Assembly (NCBI RefSeq): GCF_041381155.1
Contig: NC_091142.1
Coordinates: 34,087,604-34,151,603, forward strand
Source: Argopecten irradians
Taxonomy: Eukaryota > Mollusca > Bivalvia > Pectinida > Pectinidae
Length of the DNA: 64,000 bases
Reading direction: 5' to 3'
The number at the start of each line of letters is the position of its first letter. The first letter of the stretch is position 1. A program made the translations under genes and the position numbers. The notes below the pieces were generated by a model. The model saw only the letters and a program-made list of their open reading frames with translations. It searched no databases and was not told the DNA's origin. Of this stretch, positions 22,312-34,818 are shown one piece after another.

Positions 22312-22477
22312 AAAAAGGGCAACAGTTCCACTATACAAGAAGACATAACATGAATATACGCAGTCTCCCAAAACACGCAACTCGCACAACATACACGCAA
22401 CACACCGCATGCATGGGAGGCCGTCCTTACATGACCCTGGCTGTTAATAGGACGTTAAAATAATCAAACAAACAAAG
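22312..22477 (+). repeat. (CAAA)n-tailed retroposon, strongly 5'-truncated
   Basis: Starts at 'aaaaagggcaacagttccac' directly after the preceding repeat and ends in 'taatcaaacaaacaaa'. Confidence 0.85.
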
Positions 22478-23881
22478 GGTAGCATACGTTGTTATTCTGA
22501 GAAAAAATAAGAGTCTTATCAATCATACAAAAATGGACATGTAACTGCTATATTTTTCTGCAAACATCTCATAAGAAAATCATGGCTTTAATCTATCGTG
22601 TACATGGTCAAAAAGGCAAAATTCTCATAAAACCAACAGCTTTTAATTTTTTGAGTAACATTAGTTCAAAAACGAGCACACGGACATACGTTTTTTTCCC
22701 ATATCCATCTATGGAATGAACTCCTATTTCCAAAACAAATATATGAAAAAGTTTAATACAAGAAAATCTTCTCATAGGTATGCATCCTTAACATAAAACT
22801 GTATAGGTAGAAAACATGTATAAGCGTGCACATGCATTTGTAAATGTATATGTAGATATACTTAATATTTTGTCAATACGAATACACAGACACAATCAAC
22901 GATACGAAAATTCCCGACAGCCGTTTTTAAATAGTCGAAAGAGATATTGATCCTATTTTGTATGTTCTGGGCTTTAATTGTAACTGAACAATGTTTAGAG
23001 AGAGTATATAGAAAGTGTTCTCGGCGTGTGTATGCAACCGTAACGTGTTGGCAACAATTTCAATACACACAGCCTAGTAAATGTTATTAAATATATAGTA
23101 AATATATAGTATTTATACCATTTCTTCATTGGTAATAACATATCAGAAGTGTGCAGGACCTATATACATTTGTAATATATTTATATAAGCGTTTAAATGT
23201 ACATGTTGATATACATGTAGCTAAAGTGTCAATATTGTTGGGGAGCGGTTATTATCGTAAGAAGAACATCTCGGTAGATGTACTTTTAGTTCTCTTTGAA
23301 ATGGATCTCATTTATTATTCATAATGTTAAATAATAACTGCATTATATTTTCACACGAATTAACTAGAGCATGACAGGTTTCATTGGATAATATACGTAT
23401 GATATGTATACGAATAAGATACGGAAGTCACCGGGACCCTGTGACGTATACGTGTTTTGGAAATTTCACTTTTGTTATGGATGGAAATAGGCGAAATGAA
23501 AATAGAGATATTTTACCAGACTGTTTAGCACAGTTATGATTGTTCGACATGGTTTATTGTTAGCCTATGGCCTGATGTATTATATTGGCTATTTGTAGGG
23601 ACAAACATGTTTTTATTGAATTTACAGCGATGGCAATCCTTGTTTGGAAGAAGAGTCATTCGGAACACCTCGCCCATATACTATATCTACGAAAGTAGTT
23701 TCATAAACAAATGACGATGTCATCTGAATGGGTATGTATTGATATTATTTGTTTATACTATAGCTATATACGTTAAACCATGCGAAAAGGATTCCATCCG
23801 AAAAAAAAACAAACTCAACAGCTAAGTTTTTAACCGTACAAAAGAAAAACAGTGAAAAAATAGTCCAAAAAATATACCATA
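22478..23881. other. Non-coding stretch, nothing recognised
   Basis: AT-rich, no open frame with a motif and no repeat I could match elsewhere in the window. Confidence 0.4.
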
Positions 23882-26800
23882 TTAAGGTTCCACTATAGTC
23901 CAATTGGCCATACAACCCTACTTCCAAACAATTTAACTTTTACTATCATAAAGAGTGCTATTATGGTTTATTCATTTCCATTTCTAGTAAAATAATGAAA
24001 AGGGTATTCTGTTAATGTAGTATTGAATTATATAGAACTAATGTAGCCTATGCATTGCCCTATTGAAATAACTCTATATGAATAATCACGTGTATAATTT
24101 TAAAGAAATGTGGCATATTCCTTATAGATTTTTCAATTCTAAATATGCTCGATATAGGATACAGACTATCCATAGCACATGCTCCGGATAGCGAGTTTAA
24201 GATTTTCTCTTCTCTTTAAACGAAATCTTAAGTTTTACTGTCTGGCTATATCTTTTTATGGGCGTCGCCATATTGGATTCAGTAGCAGCAGCAGTTCACA
24301 AAAAGTAAAATGATTTTATGAAAGATCGAAGGCCTTGATATCAGTAAATCGGGTTTTTGCGGGTTCCACAAATATCATATTGTCAAATTAACGTTCAATT
24401 GTAAATACTCTCGAGCCTATAAACAACAATTACGACAGAAATCCACGGCTTCATTCCAATTTCCCTCTCAGCTTCTTGCAGGAAGTACCGATACTCATCC
24501 GCACAAAATGAAAATATTTTAATTTACCGATTAGACGTCTGTTTAAAATGTTGTTGGTTTAACAATTCCCGACTTCATATTTTTAACATAATATTTTTTA
24601 AATCCGATCGGTAATTATTTGTTTTTTTTTTTATTATGAATAAGGTCTCTTCTGCGTGACAGGACTTCCGGTTGGTGATACGGTCCATTCAACAAACCAC
24701 GAATAGATGAATTCTGAAGAAACAAAAGGTATTTGTGGTAAGTAAGCGTGGCAATCTTTGCTCATTTCATATTTGTTCAATGCTTTTACTACAAAATATC
24801 GATCGGACTTTAAAGGTAAGTACAAACATTAATGTTGCAGTCTTGTTTACGTGCTAACTGTCAGTAGACTGTATAAACATCCGGTGACAACATTTTATTA
24901 TTTCTTCTTTTTTACTTTATTAAAATTTGGTTTGCATTATTGGGTTGGTTATGTTTGGAATTAAGATGCACGGTAGTGTTAAATAAGTGTTTACAAAAGC
25001 GTACAAGAAAGTTATGTCATGTCAGTAAAACTACGGAAACTCATACACACGTCGTCAGTGCTAGACTATATAGAGAGGGATAGAAAACAGCATTTCGACA
25101 TGGGAACAAAGAGAAAAAACACCAAAAAAAGGTTTGGATTATCATCCGGCATAAATTCTGTGAAACGTCAAACTTTGAGACCTGGAAGACCCAAATACAA
25201 ATTTTGTTTAGCCCCCACAATTGCCAAAGTTTCTTTGCAAGATGCACCTCAAACATTTGGTTGTATTCACATGAGAATTTTGAGAAAAAAAAACTTTTCC
25301 AACAAAGGTATGTTCACAACACGGAGGCATTTGGTTAGCCATCAAAAAGTGAAGCCCATCTACAGTGTGCGTAATGTTTCTGACACAAGTACCATCAAAT
25401 TGTGCATAAAAAGAGTGAACAATGTTGTTGGCAATGGTTTTCGTGTAATAAACTTAGAATGTGTTCAGAAATATGTATCGACGATAACTATGCATGCATG
25501 TTTATGTGATGAAGCCGTAAAACTCTCGGTGAAAGGTGAAGCCCCCATAAAACTTGTATCAGAGGAGCGTACGTTAGGATTAGCGTCAATTTACATGTCT
25601 CAGTGTCAAGGCTGCAAAAAAATGTTCAAATTTGAGACAAGTCCAAAGCTGCCTAACTCCAAACGGTACGACATCAATGTGAGAGCCGTGTGGGGAAGCA
25701 TGGTAACAGGTAATGGTCCAGCCCATTTGAACGAATTCCTCGCCACCCTTGATTCGCCTGGTATGACCCAAACCTCCTTTTCCGCCATTGAACAGGAAAT
25801 AGGCCAGTGGTGGAAAGATGCCCTAGAAACGGAACTATTGATGGCAGGTGCTGAGGAACGAGAGATCGCGATCAGTAAAGGCAATTATCATGGAGAGGTA
25901 CCATGCATAACAGTCATAACGGACGGAGGATGGTCGAAGAGAACACACAAACACACATATAATGCTCTGGGTGGGGTAGCTATAATTATTGGCCAGGAAA
26001 CAAAGAAACCTGTTACACATAGGAGTACGTAACAAGTACTGTTACATTTGCAATATGTCACAACAAAAACAGGAGGTACCTAGACCACATAAGTGTTTTA
26101 AGAACTGGGAAGATAGCAGCCAGTCCATGGAGGCGGACATAATCGTTGAAGGTTTCAATCAGGCAGAAACAAAGCATGGCCTGCGGTACACCAAAGTCAT
26201 CGGTGATGGGGACTCTTCTACATTTGCAAAGATTAGGGAAGAAGTGCCGATATGGGGCAAAGATGTTGTTAAACTAGAGTGTTGCAATCATGCCTGCAAA
26301 TGTGTCCGATCTAAGTTAGAAAAGTTGGTAGTGGATAATCCCTCTTATAAAGGTAGACACCATCTAACCAAAGCAGCCAGAATCCGGATTGTAAGTGCCA
26401 TTCGTTGTGCCATTCGAATGCGAAGCAGGGAAGCTGAAGAGAATGGAAACAGACATCTGGCATCTCAGAAGCTATCCAGGGATATTCGTCAATCTGTGCA
26501 TCATGTCTTTGGAAACCATACCAACTGTTCAGATTTCTGTAAAGCCAAATCAACGTCTCCTACGTTACCACCATGTGACGATAATGCAGACTCACATTCC
26601 AACAACACCCATGTTGATGAGGTCATCACTGAGCAGGTTAACATGTGGACAGACGGCACCTCATTACAGGCTCAAGAAGAGGCAAGACAAGGCACTTATA
26701 CAGTTTTTGACCAGGTAGATCAGTGCATAATTAAAGATGTCACCAACATATTAATACCTCTGGCAGAGAAGAGCAGTCGATTGATTGGATGCCTCACTAC

Positions 26801-29800
26801 CAACCTGGCTGAAAGTTGGATGCACATTCGATCTAAATTTGACGGAGGAAAGGTCTACAACCTTTGTAATCGTGGTTCCTGGCATGGTCGTTGCTATGGT
26901 GGGGCATTAAGAATGAATCTTGGACCACAATGGTCTCCGACGGTGTGGAAATCCGCTACAGCTACAGAGCCTGGGTTCCTGTTTTCTAAACTGTACAGGC
27001 AAAGACACCAGATGCACCTAAATACCACCACACATAAAGGCAAGCAAAGACAAAAGAAAAAAAGATGGAAGAGAAAAATGGTAAGCGCAACTCAGGCAAA
27101 CTCCAAGAAAGCTAGACTATCATATGGACCAGAGGCCATAGATTTCTCAGAGGATGTATCACCAAAAACACTTGATGAATTGAAAGACCAGTATTTAAAG
27201 AGAGAGATTAACATCAGTGAAAGCAAAATCTTACAAATTGAAAAATCAACCCTCCAACAATCACATTCATCCATCTGGCATACAGAGAGACGAAAGAGAA
27301 TCACAGCATCTACTTTTGGCCCTATTATACGCAGAAATCCATCGATACCTGTCTTATGTTTAGTCCGCAAACATCTCTACAGTAAATTCAGAGGAAATAG
27401 ATACACCACACATGGTCTCTTGCAAGAAGAAAATAGCCTGAAAGAATACCAACTGAAAAAGACTGAGCATAATATCAATATGGAAATCCAATCGAGTGGC
27501 CTTGTCATTGACAGATGCAACAAATTTTTAGGTGCCAGTCCGGATGGAATAGTTGTTGTTCGAAATGGGGAAGTTGGCCTGGTTGAAGTGAAGAATGTTC
27601 TGTACAATAAACCACTTAATTTGTATCAAGCAGCTGAAACTCAGAAAAACTTTTGTTTGGAATTGAAGGAGGGCAAATTAACACTGCGAGAAAACCATGA
27701 CTATTTCTATCAATGCCATGGATTGATGAACATTTGTGATAAGCCCTGGATTGATCTTGTAGTGCGCACAAGCCAGCCATACCAAATGTACATTCAACGC
27801 ATTTTTAGAAATATTCAGTTGTGGGAAAACAAAATGTTGCCAAAGCTTGAAAGCTTTTACTACAAAGCTCTACTTCCAGAGTTAACTTCACCACGAGAAG
27901 GGAAAAGTCCAGGAATCAGAGAGCCGGGAATTTGGGTAAGACATGTATAGAATATGAAGAATTGATAGGCTTATTAATATTAAATATGACATAATTAATA
28001 TTTTATATTATATAGTTAGCTTATTCAGGAAAAATCATTGAAAGGGTGTGATACATGATTCTGTGGTAAGTATCTAAGTTTTGAATGGTAAAAGTACAGA
28101 ATTAAATTTTAACACTGACACTTTTTGTCTTTTCAGTATAATGAATCGGCCAAGAAAAATGTGACCCGAAGAAGCAGACGAACACATTCCAAGACAACCG
28201 CAGCCAAAAGTAATGTTCCAACGCCCACATCCCATACATCAACTTTGCCAAGGTAAATTGAAATTGTGTACATAATACAATAATATTTATTGAACATGCC
28301 ATTTTAGATGGTGTAGGAAAATCAGAGTACTCAGCAATTTATGTAGGATTTTTTAAGGCGAGTCCATCACACTAAATTTCAAATTTTGATGGGTCCCAGT
28401 ACAAAGAAATATGGAAGGTTCTCAAAATTTTGGTGAGTCCCACAGGAAAATGACGAGTCCAGGACTCATCTAGGCGACTCCCTTAAATCACTGAACTGTA
28501 CCCAAAAAAACTATTAACCTGCCCCACATATTAACCAGGCGGCCCCTATAACTTATAGTTTGAAATTATTAAGATATAACAGATTAAACCATTTCACATA
28601 TGAGTGATACCAATATTACTGTTATTTCAAAATATATTATTGAATTTAATGTCTGAAATATTACAGTGAAAATCATGAAGTGACCAAAGCACCTCCTTGC
28701 AATGAAGCTATAGCTGGCAGTTCAGCATCTACCTCACAAAGGTATCATCAAGTGAAAGTTTTGTTTTAAAAAATGAAACAAGAGGAATTAAGAATAATAA
28801 TTTATTATTTATTTCTCGTTACAAGAACATGTATTTCAGCAAAATTTCTATTACAAACAATTCAACAGTATGTATTATAATTATAATTGAAGTAACAATA
28901 ATCATTAGCTCATTAAAACTAAAAAAACATGTGTTTGAATATTTTGCCTAATTTGTGTTTTCTAGGTTATCAAGAGCCCGCACATCAAAGGTGAAGTTTG
29001 TGGGAAGAACCATAAAACAGCAATGGGTTATCGATGAAAATAAAAACCAACGCGAATGGTATAAGGGGACAGTTTTGAGTGTTGTGTCCGGTGTTGATGG
29101 TGCTGCTGATGCAGTATATGAGGTTCAGTACGAGGGAGAAGAGGACCCATACGAAGTGGATCACCTGCTAGAAGATTACAGGTCTTCAGCATTAGTGTTC
29201 ATGGATATTTAAAAGTGAGTAGAGAGTTATTCTATGTGCTTGTAGATTGCAACATAAATCTTCATTCAATCATGCATTCCAATTTTATGATATTCCAAAA
29301 TACGTATAAATTAAGCATAAAAATGAAAACATCACATTTTAAAGTGCTTAAAAAGAGTTTTAATTGTGGCTTTAGGTAAAAATTACAAGCTCACACAAAT
29401 GCACTAATTAATATATTTCTGTTTCTATGTTATACATTTGCCACCACACAGCTTCCATACTTTCATAGAAAAAGTAGTTCTGTCCTCATGGCTTCCATGT
29501 TTTTCAAGTGTGACCTTATGTTTTGTAAATAAGATTATGTATTGTAGCACTGATATTTTTAGGAAAGCAACCCCCCATCACCTTATTAATGTCTTTAAGA
29601 TGAATATTATCTATTCTTTGCAGACGTTTGTACTTTGCTGACTTCATATGATTTCTAAGAAGTTGACCTGGTTTAAAGGTAAATGTTTTAAGATTGGTTG
29701 AAGGAATTGTTATATTACTCTGTTATTAATCTTCCATATACAAATACGAACATTTTGGTATATTGGTTGTCTTATTTATTGCGACAGCTCTGACAAAAAA

Positions 29801-29844
29801 CTTTGATTTTGGATGGCCCTTGGTTAACTATAGCGGAACCTTAA
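23882..29844 (+). mobile_element. TTAA-flanked DNA transposon (Kolobok-like), about 6 kb
   Basis: TTAA at 23882-23885 is followed by ggttccactatagt. TTAA at 29841-29844 is preceded by ctatagcggaacc, its inverted complement with one mismatch in the first 13 bases. A second inverted match (ggccat) lies about 10 bp further in. The enclosed 5955 bp hold one spliced gene on +. TTAA duplication is characteristic of piggyBac and Kolobok; the transposase is not piggyBac-like, so Kolobok or a close relative is inferred. Confidence 0.68.
25019..29212 (+). CDS. DDE transposase-YqaJ nuclease-Tudor-like fusion gene (one frameshift)
   Basis: Exons: 25019-27935, 28137-28252, 28667-28741 and 28966-29212 (stop TAA), all with GT..AG borders and compatible phases. 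Part 1 is a transposase of the type Pfam calls 'Mutator-like transposase': Cys pairs, first acidic residue in TDGGW (25922), YCYIC/HKC cysteines, SSQSMEAD, GDGDS (about 26202) and TNLAES (about 26799), giving a D-D-E set. Part 2 (about 27260-27850) is a YqaJ/lambda-exonuclease-like nuclease with SIWHTERRKRITAS, GASPDGIV and GLVEVKN, the D...ExK site. Part 3 is a Ser/Thr-rich linker over two short exons. Part 4 (28990-29180) is a Tudor/chromo-like fold with KWYKGTV-type and YEVQYEGEEDPYEVDHLLEDY motifs. One extra base near 26009-26011 separates the first 330 codons from the rest; otherwise the frame is open for about 1,100 codons. The start is the first ATG of the open frame. It is probably the element's own enzyme; domestication is possible but unsupported. 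Confidence 0.8.
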
Positions 29845-30452
29845 GAAAAATGATAAATAATTTTACTAAATATGTTTCTTGTAAAATAACATTGTATACA
29901 AAGTACGGAGTCATGTCAGATTCCTTGAATATGGTGGTTTAATATAGCTGATTAATTATACATCCATTGAGTTCTGCTGGCCCAAAATGCCATGGCAATG
30001 CGTCCGTCTGTCGATCTGTCCATCAGTCGTCAACATGTTTTTAAAAATCGCTACTTGTGATAAAGATATGCATGGATTTTAATTAACTATGACCATTAAT
30101 ATTCTTTGAATAGACGGGAACAGAACGTGGATAAATACTGACCCTGACCCCCTAGAGCAGAAGGTTCGGAGGTCAATAGGTTCTACATGGACTGTACTAG
30201 ATTTTACCCAGATAAATCCATAGAAGAAGGAAACAAAGTTTATATTAAACTTGGTTCTGACCCTCCTCATTGAAGAGAAAAGGGTGGGAACCATTCAGAA
30301 AATAGGTACGGTTTCTTTAAATCGCTACTAGTCATTAAGTTTGTACGAATTGTCACGTCACAACAATTGGCCAGAAACAATATTGACGATGAATAGAAAC
30401 ATAAGTCTGTATACATTCTGGCTCTGGCTTGCCACCTATAACAGAAATGGTG
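29845..30452. repeat. Diverged tandem-core fragment (about 29990-30300)
   Basis: Holds decayed versions of the 31.4-33.3 kb unit: 'aaaaatcgctacttgtgat', 'gggaacagaacgtggataaa' and 'ctgaccctgaccccctagag'. The rest shows no gene. Confidence 0.55.
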
Positions 30453-30463
30453 GGACCCAATGG

Positions 30464-30612
30464 TTTGTTTGTTTAATTAATTAACACCCTATTAACAGCT
30501 AGGATCATGTAACGACGGCCTCCCATGTATGCGGTGTGCTGCGTGTATGTAGTGTGTGGTTTTGGGAGACTGCGGTATGTTCGTGTTGTGTCTTCTTATA
30601 TAGTGGAACTCT
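30464..30612 (-). repeat. (CAAA)n-tailed retroposon with 11-bp target duplication
   Basis: 149 bp, starting on + with tttgtttgttt and ending in 'tagtggaact'. It is flanked by ggacccaatgg at 30453-30463 and 30613-30623. It landed in a diverged tandem-core unit, whose 'gacccaat' is normally present once. Confidence 0.9.
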
Positions 30613-30659
30613 GGACCCAATGGGGGAAATTAATAGAGGTATTTCCTTTAAATCATTAC

Positions 30660-31050
30660 CAGTCATAAAAACATCTGCTTAAAATACAGATCCTTATGAT
30701 CACTCCGGTTAATAGAGGCACTGAAAACATCCCATAACATTTAAGAGGCCATATATTCACATGATGTCAAATAGGCTAAAACCTGTAAACATTCCCGGGT
30801 GTGCTGGAATGAAGGATGTCCTTACTTATAAGGTCACAGAGGTCCAATATGTTAAATGTCTCAGATATTGGGCTTGTAGAATGTTTGTTAACTTGAATGA
30901 TCTCGACATACGATGTCTACTGAAGGGTTTATAGCGCAGTGTTACCCAAAGAAAATGTGAACAATTATATCAAAGCTCTTTATTCCCGCCGTTATATGAT
31001 TTGACCTTGTTGTATTGTGTCATTAGTCAGATGACCGTTAATGCCCACGA
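30660..31050 (+). repeat. MITE end and dispersed repeat fragments
   Basis: 'taaaatacagatccttatga' at about 30682 matches the terminus of the 14771-15237 MITE. 'cagatgaccgttaatgccc' near 31026 matches the end of the repeat that hosts that MITE. The order resembles 14.7-15.5 kb, in more decayed form. Confidence 0.5.
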
Positions 31051-31311
31051 GCCAATTAAAATTGTTTAACTAATACCGCTGCGTCTGGCCTCCGTCCGTA
31101 AACAATGACTCTACTACTTCAACTTCATACTAACTGGTCGGAATTGGAAAGCAAAATTGGAATAGTAACATTCTTATGGCGTACGAGGACGGAAAATCAT
31201 CAGGCTTACCCCCGGTTGGTTGAGGGACGGGCCCAAAAGGTCAATTTGAGCATATTGTCAACATGCAAATGACGTTATGTGTTGTATTAGACAGGCAAAA
31301 TTGTCATTTTT

Positions 31312-33416
31312 AGCTCACCTGGCCCGAAGGGCCGGTGAGCTTATGTCATGGCGCGGCGTCCGTCGTCCGTCGTCCGTCGTCCGTCCGTCCGTCGTCCGTC
31401 CGTCCGTCCGTCTGTCCGTCAACATTTCCTTTAAATCGCTACTAGTCATAGAGTTCTGCATGGGTTGTAACCAAATTTGGCCACAAACATCCTTGGGGGA
31501 GGGGGAACAGAACTTGTATAAATTTTGGCTCTGACACCCCGGGGGCAGGAGGGGCGGGGCCCAATAGGGGAAATATAGGTAAATCCTTTAAATCGCTACT
31601 TGTCATAGAGTTCTACATGGATTGTAACCAAATTTGGCCACAAACATCCTTGGGGGAAGGGGAACAGAACTTGTATAAATTTTGGCTCTGACACCCCGGG
31701 GGCAGGAGGGGCGGGGCCCAATAGGGGAAATATAGGTAAATCCTTTAAATCGCTACTTGTTATAGAGTTCTGAATGGAATGTAACAAAATTTGGCCACAA
31801 ACATCTTTGGGGGAAGGGGAACAGAACTTGTATAAATTTTGGCTCTGATCCCCCGGGGGCAGGAGGGGCGGGGCCCAATAGGGGAAATAGAGATAAATCC
31901 TTTAAATCGCTACTAGTCATAGAGTTCTACATGGATTGTAACTAAATTTTGCCACAAACATCCTTGGGAGAAGGTAACAGAACTTGTATAAATTTTGGCT
32001 CTCTCTGACCCCCCGGGGGCAGGAGGGGCGGGGCCCAATAGGGGAAATAGAGGTAAATCCTTTAAATCGCTACTAGTCATAGAGTTCTACATAGATTGTA
32101 ACTAAATTTTGCCACAAACATCCTTATGGGAAGGGGAACAGAACTTGTATAAATATTTGCTCTGACCCCCCCGGGGGCAGGAGGGACGGGGCCCAATAGG
32201 GGAAATATAGGTAAATCCTTTAAATCGCTACTTGTCATAGAGTTCTGAATGGAATGTAACAAAATTTGGCCACAAACATCCTTGGGGGAAGGGGAACAGA
32301 ACTTGTATAAATTTTGGCTCTGACCCCCCAGGGGCAGGAGGGGCGGGGCCCAATAGGGGAAATAGAGGTAAATCCTTTAAATCGCTACTAGTCATAGAGT
32401 TCTACATGGATTGTAACTAACTTTTGCCACAAACATCCTTGGGGGAAGGGGAACAGAACTTGTATAAATTTTGGCTCTGACCCCCCCGGGGGCAGGAGGG
32501 GCGGGGCCCAATAGGGGAAATAGAGGTAAATCCTTTAAATCGTTACTTGTCATAGAGTTCTACATGGATTGTAACCAAATTTGGCCACAAACATACTTGG
32601 GGGAAGGGGAACAGAACTTGTATAAATTTTGGCTCTGGCCCCCCGGGGGCTGGAGGGGTGGGGCCCAATAGGGGAAATAGAGGTAAATCCTTCAATTCGC
32701 TACTAGTCATAGAGTTCTGCATGGAATGTAACCAAATTTGGCCAGAAATATCCTTGGGAGAATAAGAACTGAGTTTGTATAAATTTTGGCTCTGGTCCCC
32801 GGGGCAGGAGGGGCGGGGCCCAATAGGGGAATTATAGGTAAATTCTATAAATTGCTACTTAATTGTCCTAGAGTTTTGTATGGATTGTAACTAAATTTGG
32901 CCACAAACATCCTTGGGGGTAGGAGAACAGAACTTGTATAAATTTTGGCTCTGACCCTCAGGGGGCAGGAGGGGCGGGGCCCAATAGGGGAAATAGAGGT
33001 AAATTCTATCAATCGCTACTTGTCCTAGAGTTCTGCATGGATTGTAACCAAATTTGGCCACAAACATCCTTGGGGGAAGAGGAACAGAACTTGTTATAAA
33101 TTTTGGCTCTGATCCCCTGGGGGTAGGAGAGGTGGGGCCCAATAGGGGAAATAGAGGTAAATCCTTTAAATCGCTACTTCTCATAGAGTTCTGCATGGAT
33201 TGTAACCAAATTTGGCCAGAAACATCCTTTGTGGAAGGGGAACAGAACTTGTATAAATTTTGGCTCTGACCCCCAGGGGGCAGGAGGGGTGGGGCCCAAT
33301 AGTGGATTTAGAGGTTAATATTAAAATTCCTTCAGAAAAGAAACAATGAACCTGTATTCAGAAAATTATTTGGCATTACAAACCAGGTGAGCGATACAGG
33401 CCCTCTGGGCCTCTTG
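31312..33416 (+). repeat. Tandem-core element A, about 12 units of 155-160 bp
   Basis: Begins 'agctcacctggcccgaaggg', then a (CCGT)n-rich microsatellite (31362-31420). About 12 head-to-tail units follow, each with 'aatcgctact', 'catagagttct', 'ttggccacaaacatccttgg', 'ggaacagaacttgtataaat' and 'ggaggggcggggcccaatag'. It ends 'caggtgagcgatacaggccc' and 'tctgggcctcttg'. Terminal modules + microsatellite + tandem core of about 160 bp match what I recall of 'pearl'-type (Helentron-associated) elements of bivalves; that link is from memory. The open frames inside are not genes. Confidence 0.85.
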
Positions 33417-33418
33417 TT

Positions 33419-34467
33419 GCTCAATTTTCATAGGAAATGAGTCAAACTTGGTTAGAATTATTAGCCTGAGATAGCATTTTAATATCACATCCACATTGGT
33501 CAATAGGCCAACCCAATGCGGGGCAGAGGGGCGGGGGGATAAGAAAGTGGGTAAAATTAGGCTAAATACATCAAACATAATCATCTAATATTCAGGATAT
33601 GAGTTGACAACACAAATACTAATAATTATTGGATGGAATGGTCTTCCAGGCTGTTTTTTACAAAAATTTGTGAAATATATGGACACTTGGTCTCACGTTA
33701 CCACCTGGCGGAGGGGTGTCAAGCTTTACTTTAGTTTATATACGGAATAAATCCATTAAATGAGCATGTTGTATTATTTTTTCTTGCTAATTTTTTCTAT
33801 TGGAAATTGAAGTCAAAACTGTGTTTGAATTTATTTGCATCGTGATTAGCATTTTTAATATCACATCACATCCACATTGGTCATGGCCAAACCCCTGGCG
33901 GCAGAGGGGCGGGGGCTAAGAAAAGGGTCAAATTAGGCTAAAACTTCAAAAATCTTCTAAAATTCTGGAAATAGTAGAAACAAAAACAAATAATTATAGA
34001 TGGAAAGGTCTTCAGGTGTTTTATATAAAATTGTGAATTATATGAGACCTTGGGGGTCTCACGTTACCCCCCTGGGAGGGGGTCAAGTTTACTTTAGTTT
34101 ATATAGGAAAAACATATTTGTGAACATTATTTGCCCAATTTTCAAAGGAAATTAGTCAAACTTGATTAGAATTATTAGCCTAAGATATAGCATCTTAACA
34201 TCCATATCCGTCCTCGATGACCCCTTAGGGGACCAGAGGGGCAGGGACCAAACAGGGTCAAAATGATTAAAATTTCAAAAAATACCTCTAAGTTCACAGG
34301 TTTGATGGAAGCAAATACTCTTTATAGTCTAAAATTACAATTTTATAAATCCAATGAACAACATCAAGGCCCAGCATAAAGTGTTTAAATGTCTTTAATT
34401 TGTTTCATTATTGTTTTCATCTATATAATCATTTCTCTGGTGACCGTTAAGGCCCAAGGGCCTCTTG
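33419..34467 (+). repeat. Three tandem units of about 360 bp, 'gaccgttaa' family
   Basis: Units start near 33420, 33780 and 34130 with 'gctcaattttcataggaaat'-like sequence, and each includes 'ggtctcacgttaccccc'. The block ends 'ggtgaccgttaaggcccaag' and 'ggcctcttgtt'. It is the same family as 14637-15535. Confidence 0.75.
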
Positions 34468-34738
34468 TTATGAAACTCCTTCACTTAAAGTCCCCATAAA
34501 AATTATCGCATTCTCTGAAAATGGTCCCAATGCTATTCTGAAGGCTGCAGCAACAATTGCTGCGCATGAACATATCTAACTGGTTATATCACCCTTATAT
34601 AGTTTTACTACTTAAATTACATGTTTGATAAGTAAACTGATTTTAAAGTTTTTTTTAACATAGATTATATTTGTTATGTAATTAATTTTTAATACCATAG
34701 ATTTAATCAAAACGTTTTTTATGTACAATGTGATAGCC

Positions 34739-34754
34739 ACCCCCCCCCCCCCCC
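34739..34754 (+). repeat. Poly-C tract
   Basis: An uninterrupted run of about 16 C residues, prone to length error. Confidence 0.9.
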
Positions 34755-34818
34755 TTATTCGGTATAGTATGCCATCTTTTGAGCGACCGGCTGTCCGACA
34801 GTCTGGCACCAACTTTTT

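Noticed and set aside
25041..25884. Minus-strand open frames opposite the transposase gene
   Set aside because: Shadows of the long plus-strand coding exon, with no motifs.
31277..33269. Several open frames rich in Gly/Pro with repeated phrases
   Set aside because: Produced by the 155-160 bp tandem units of element A; the same peptide phrases recur in both strands and several frames.
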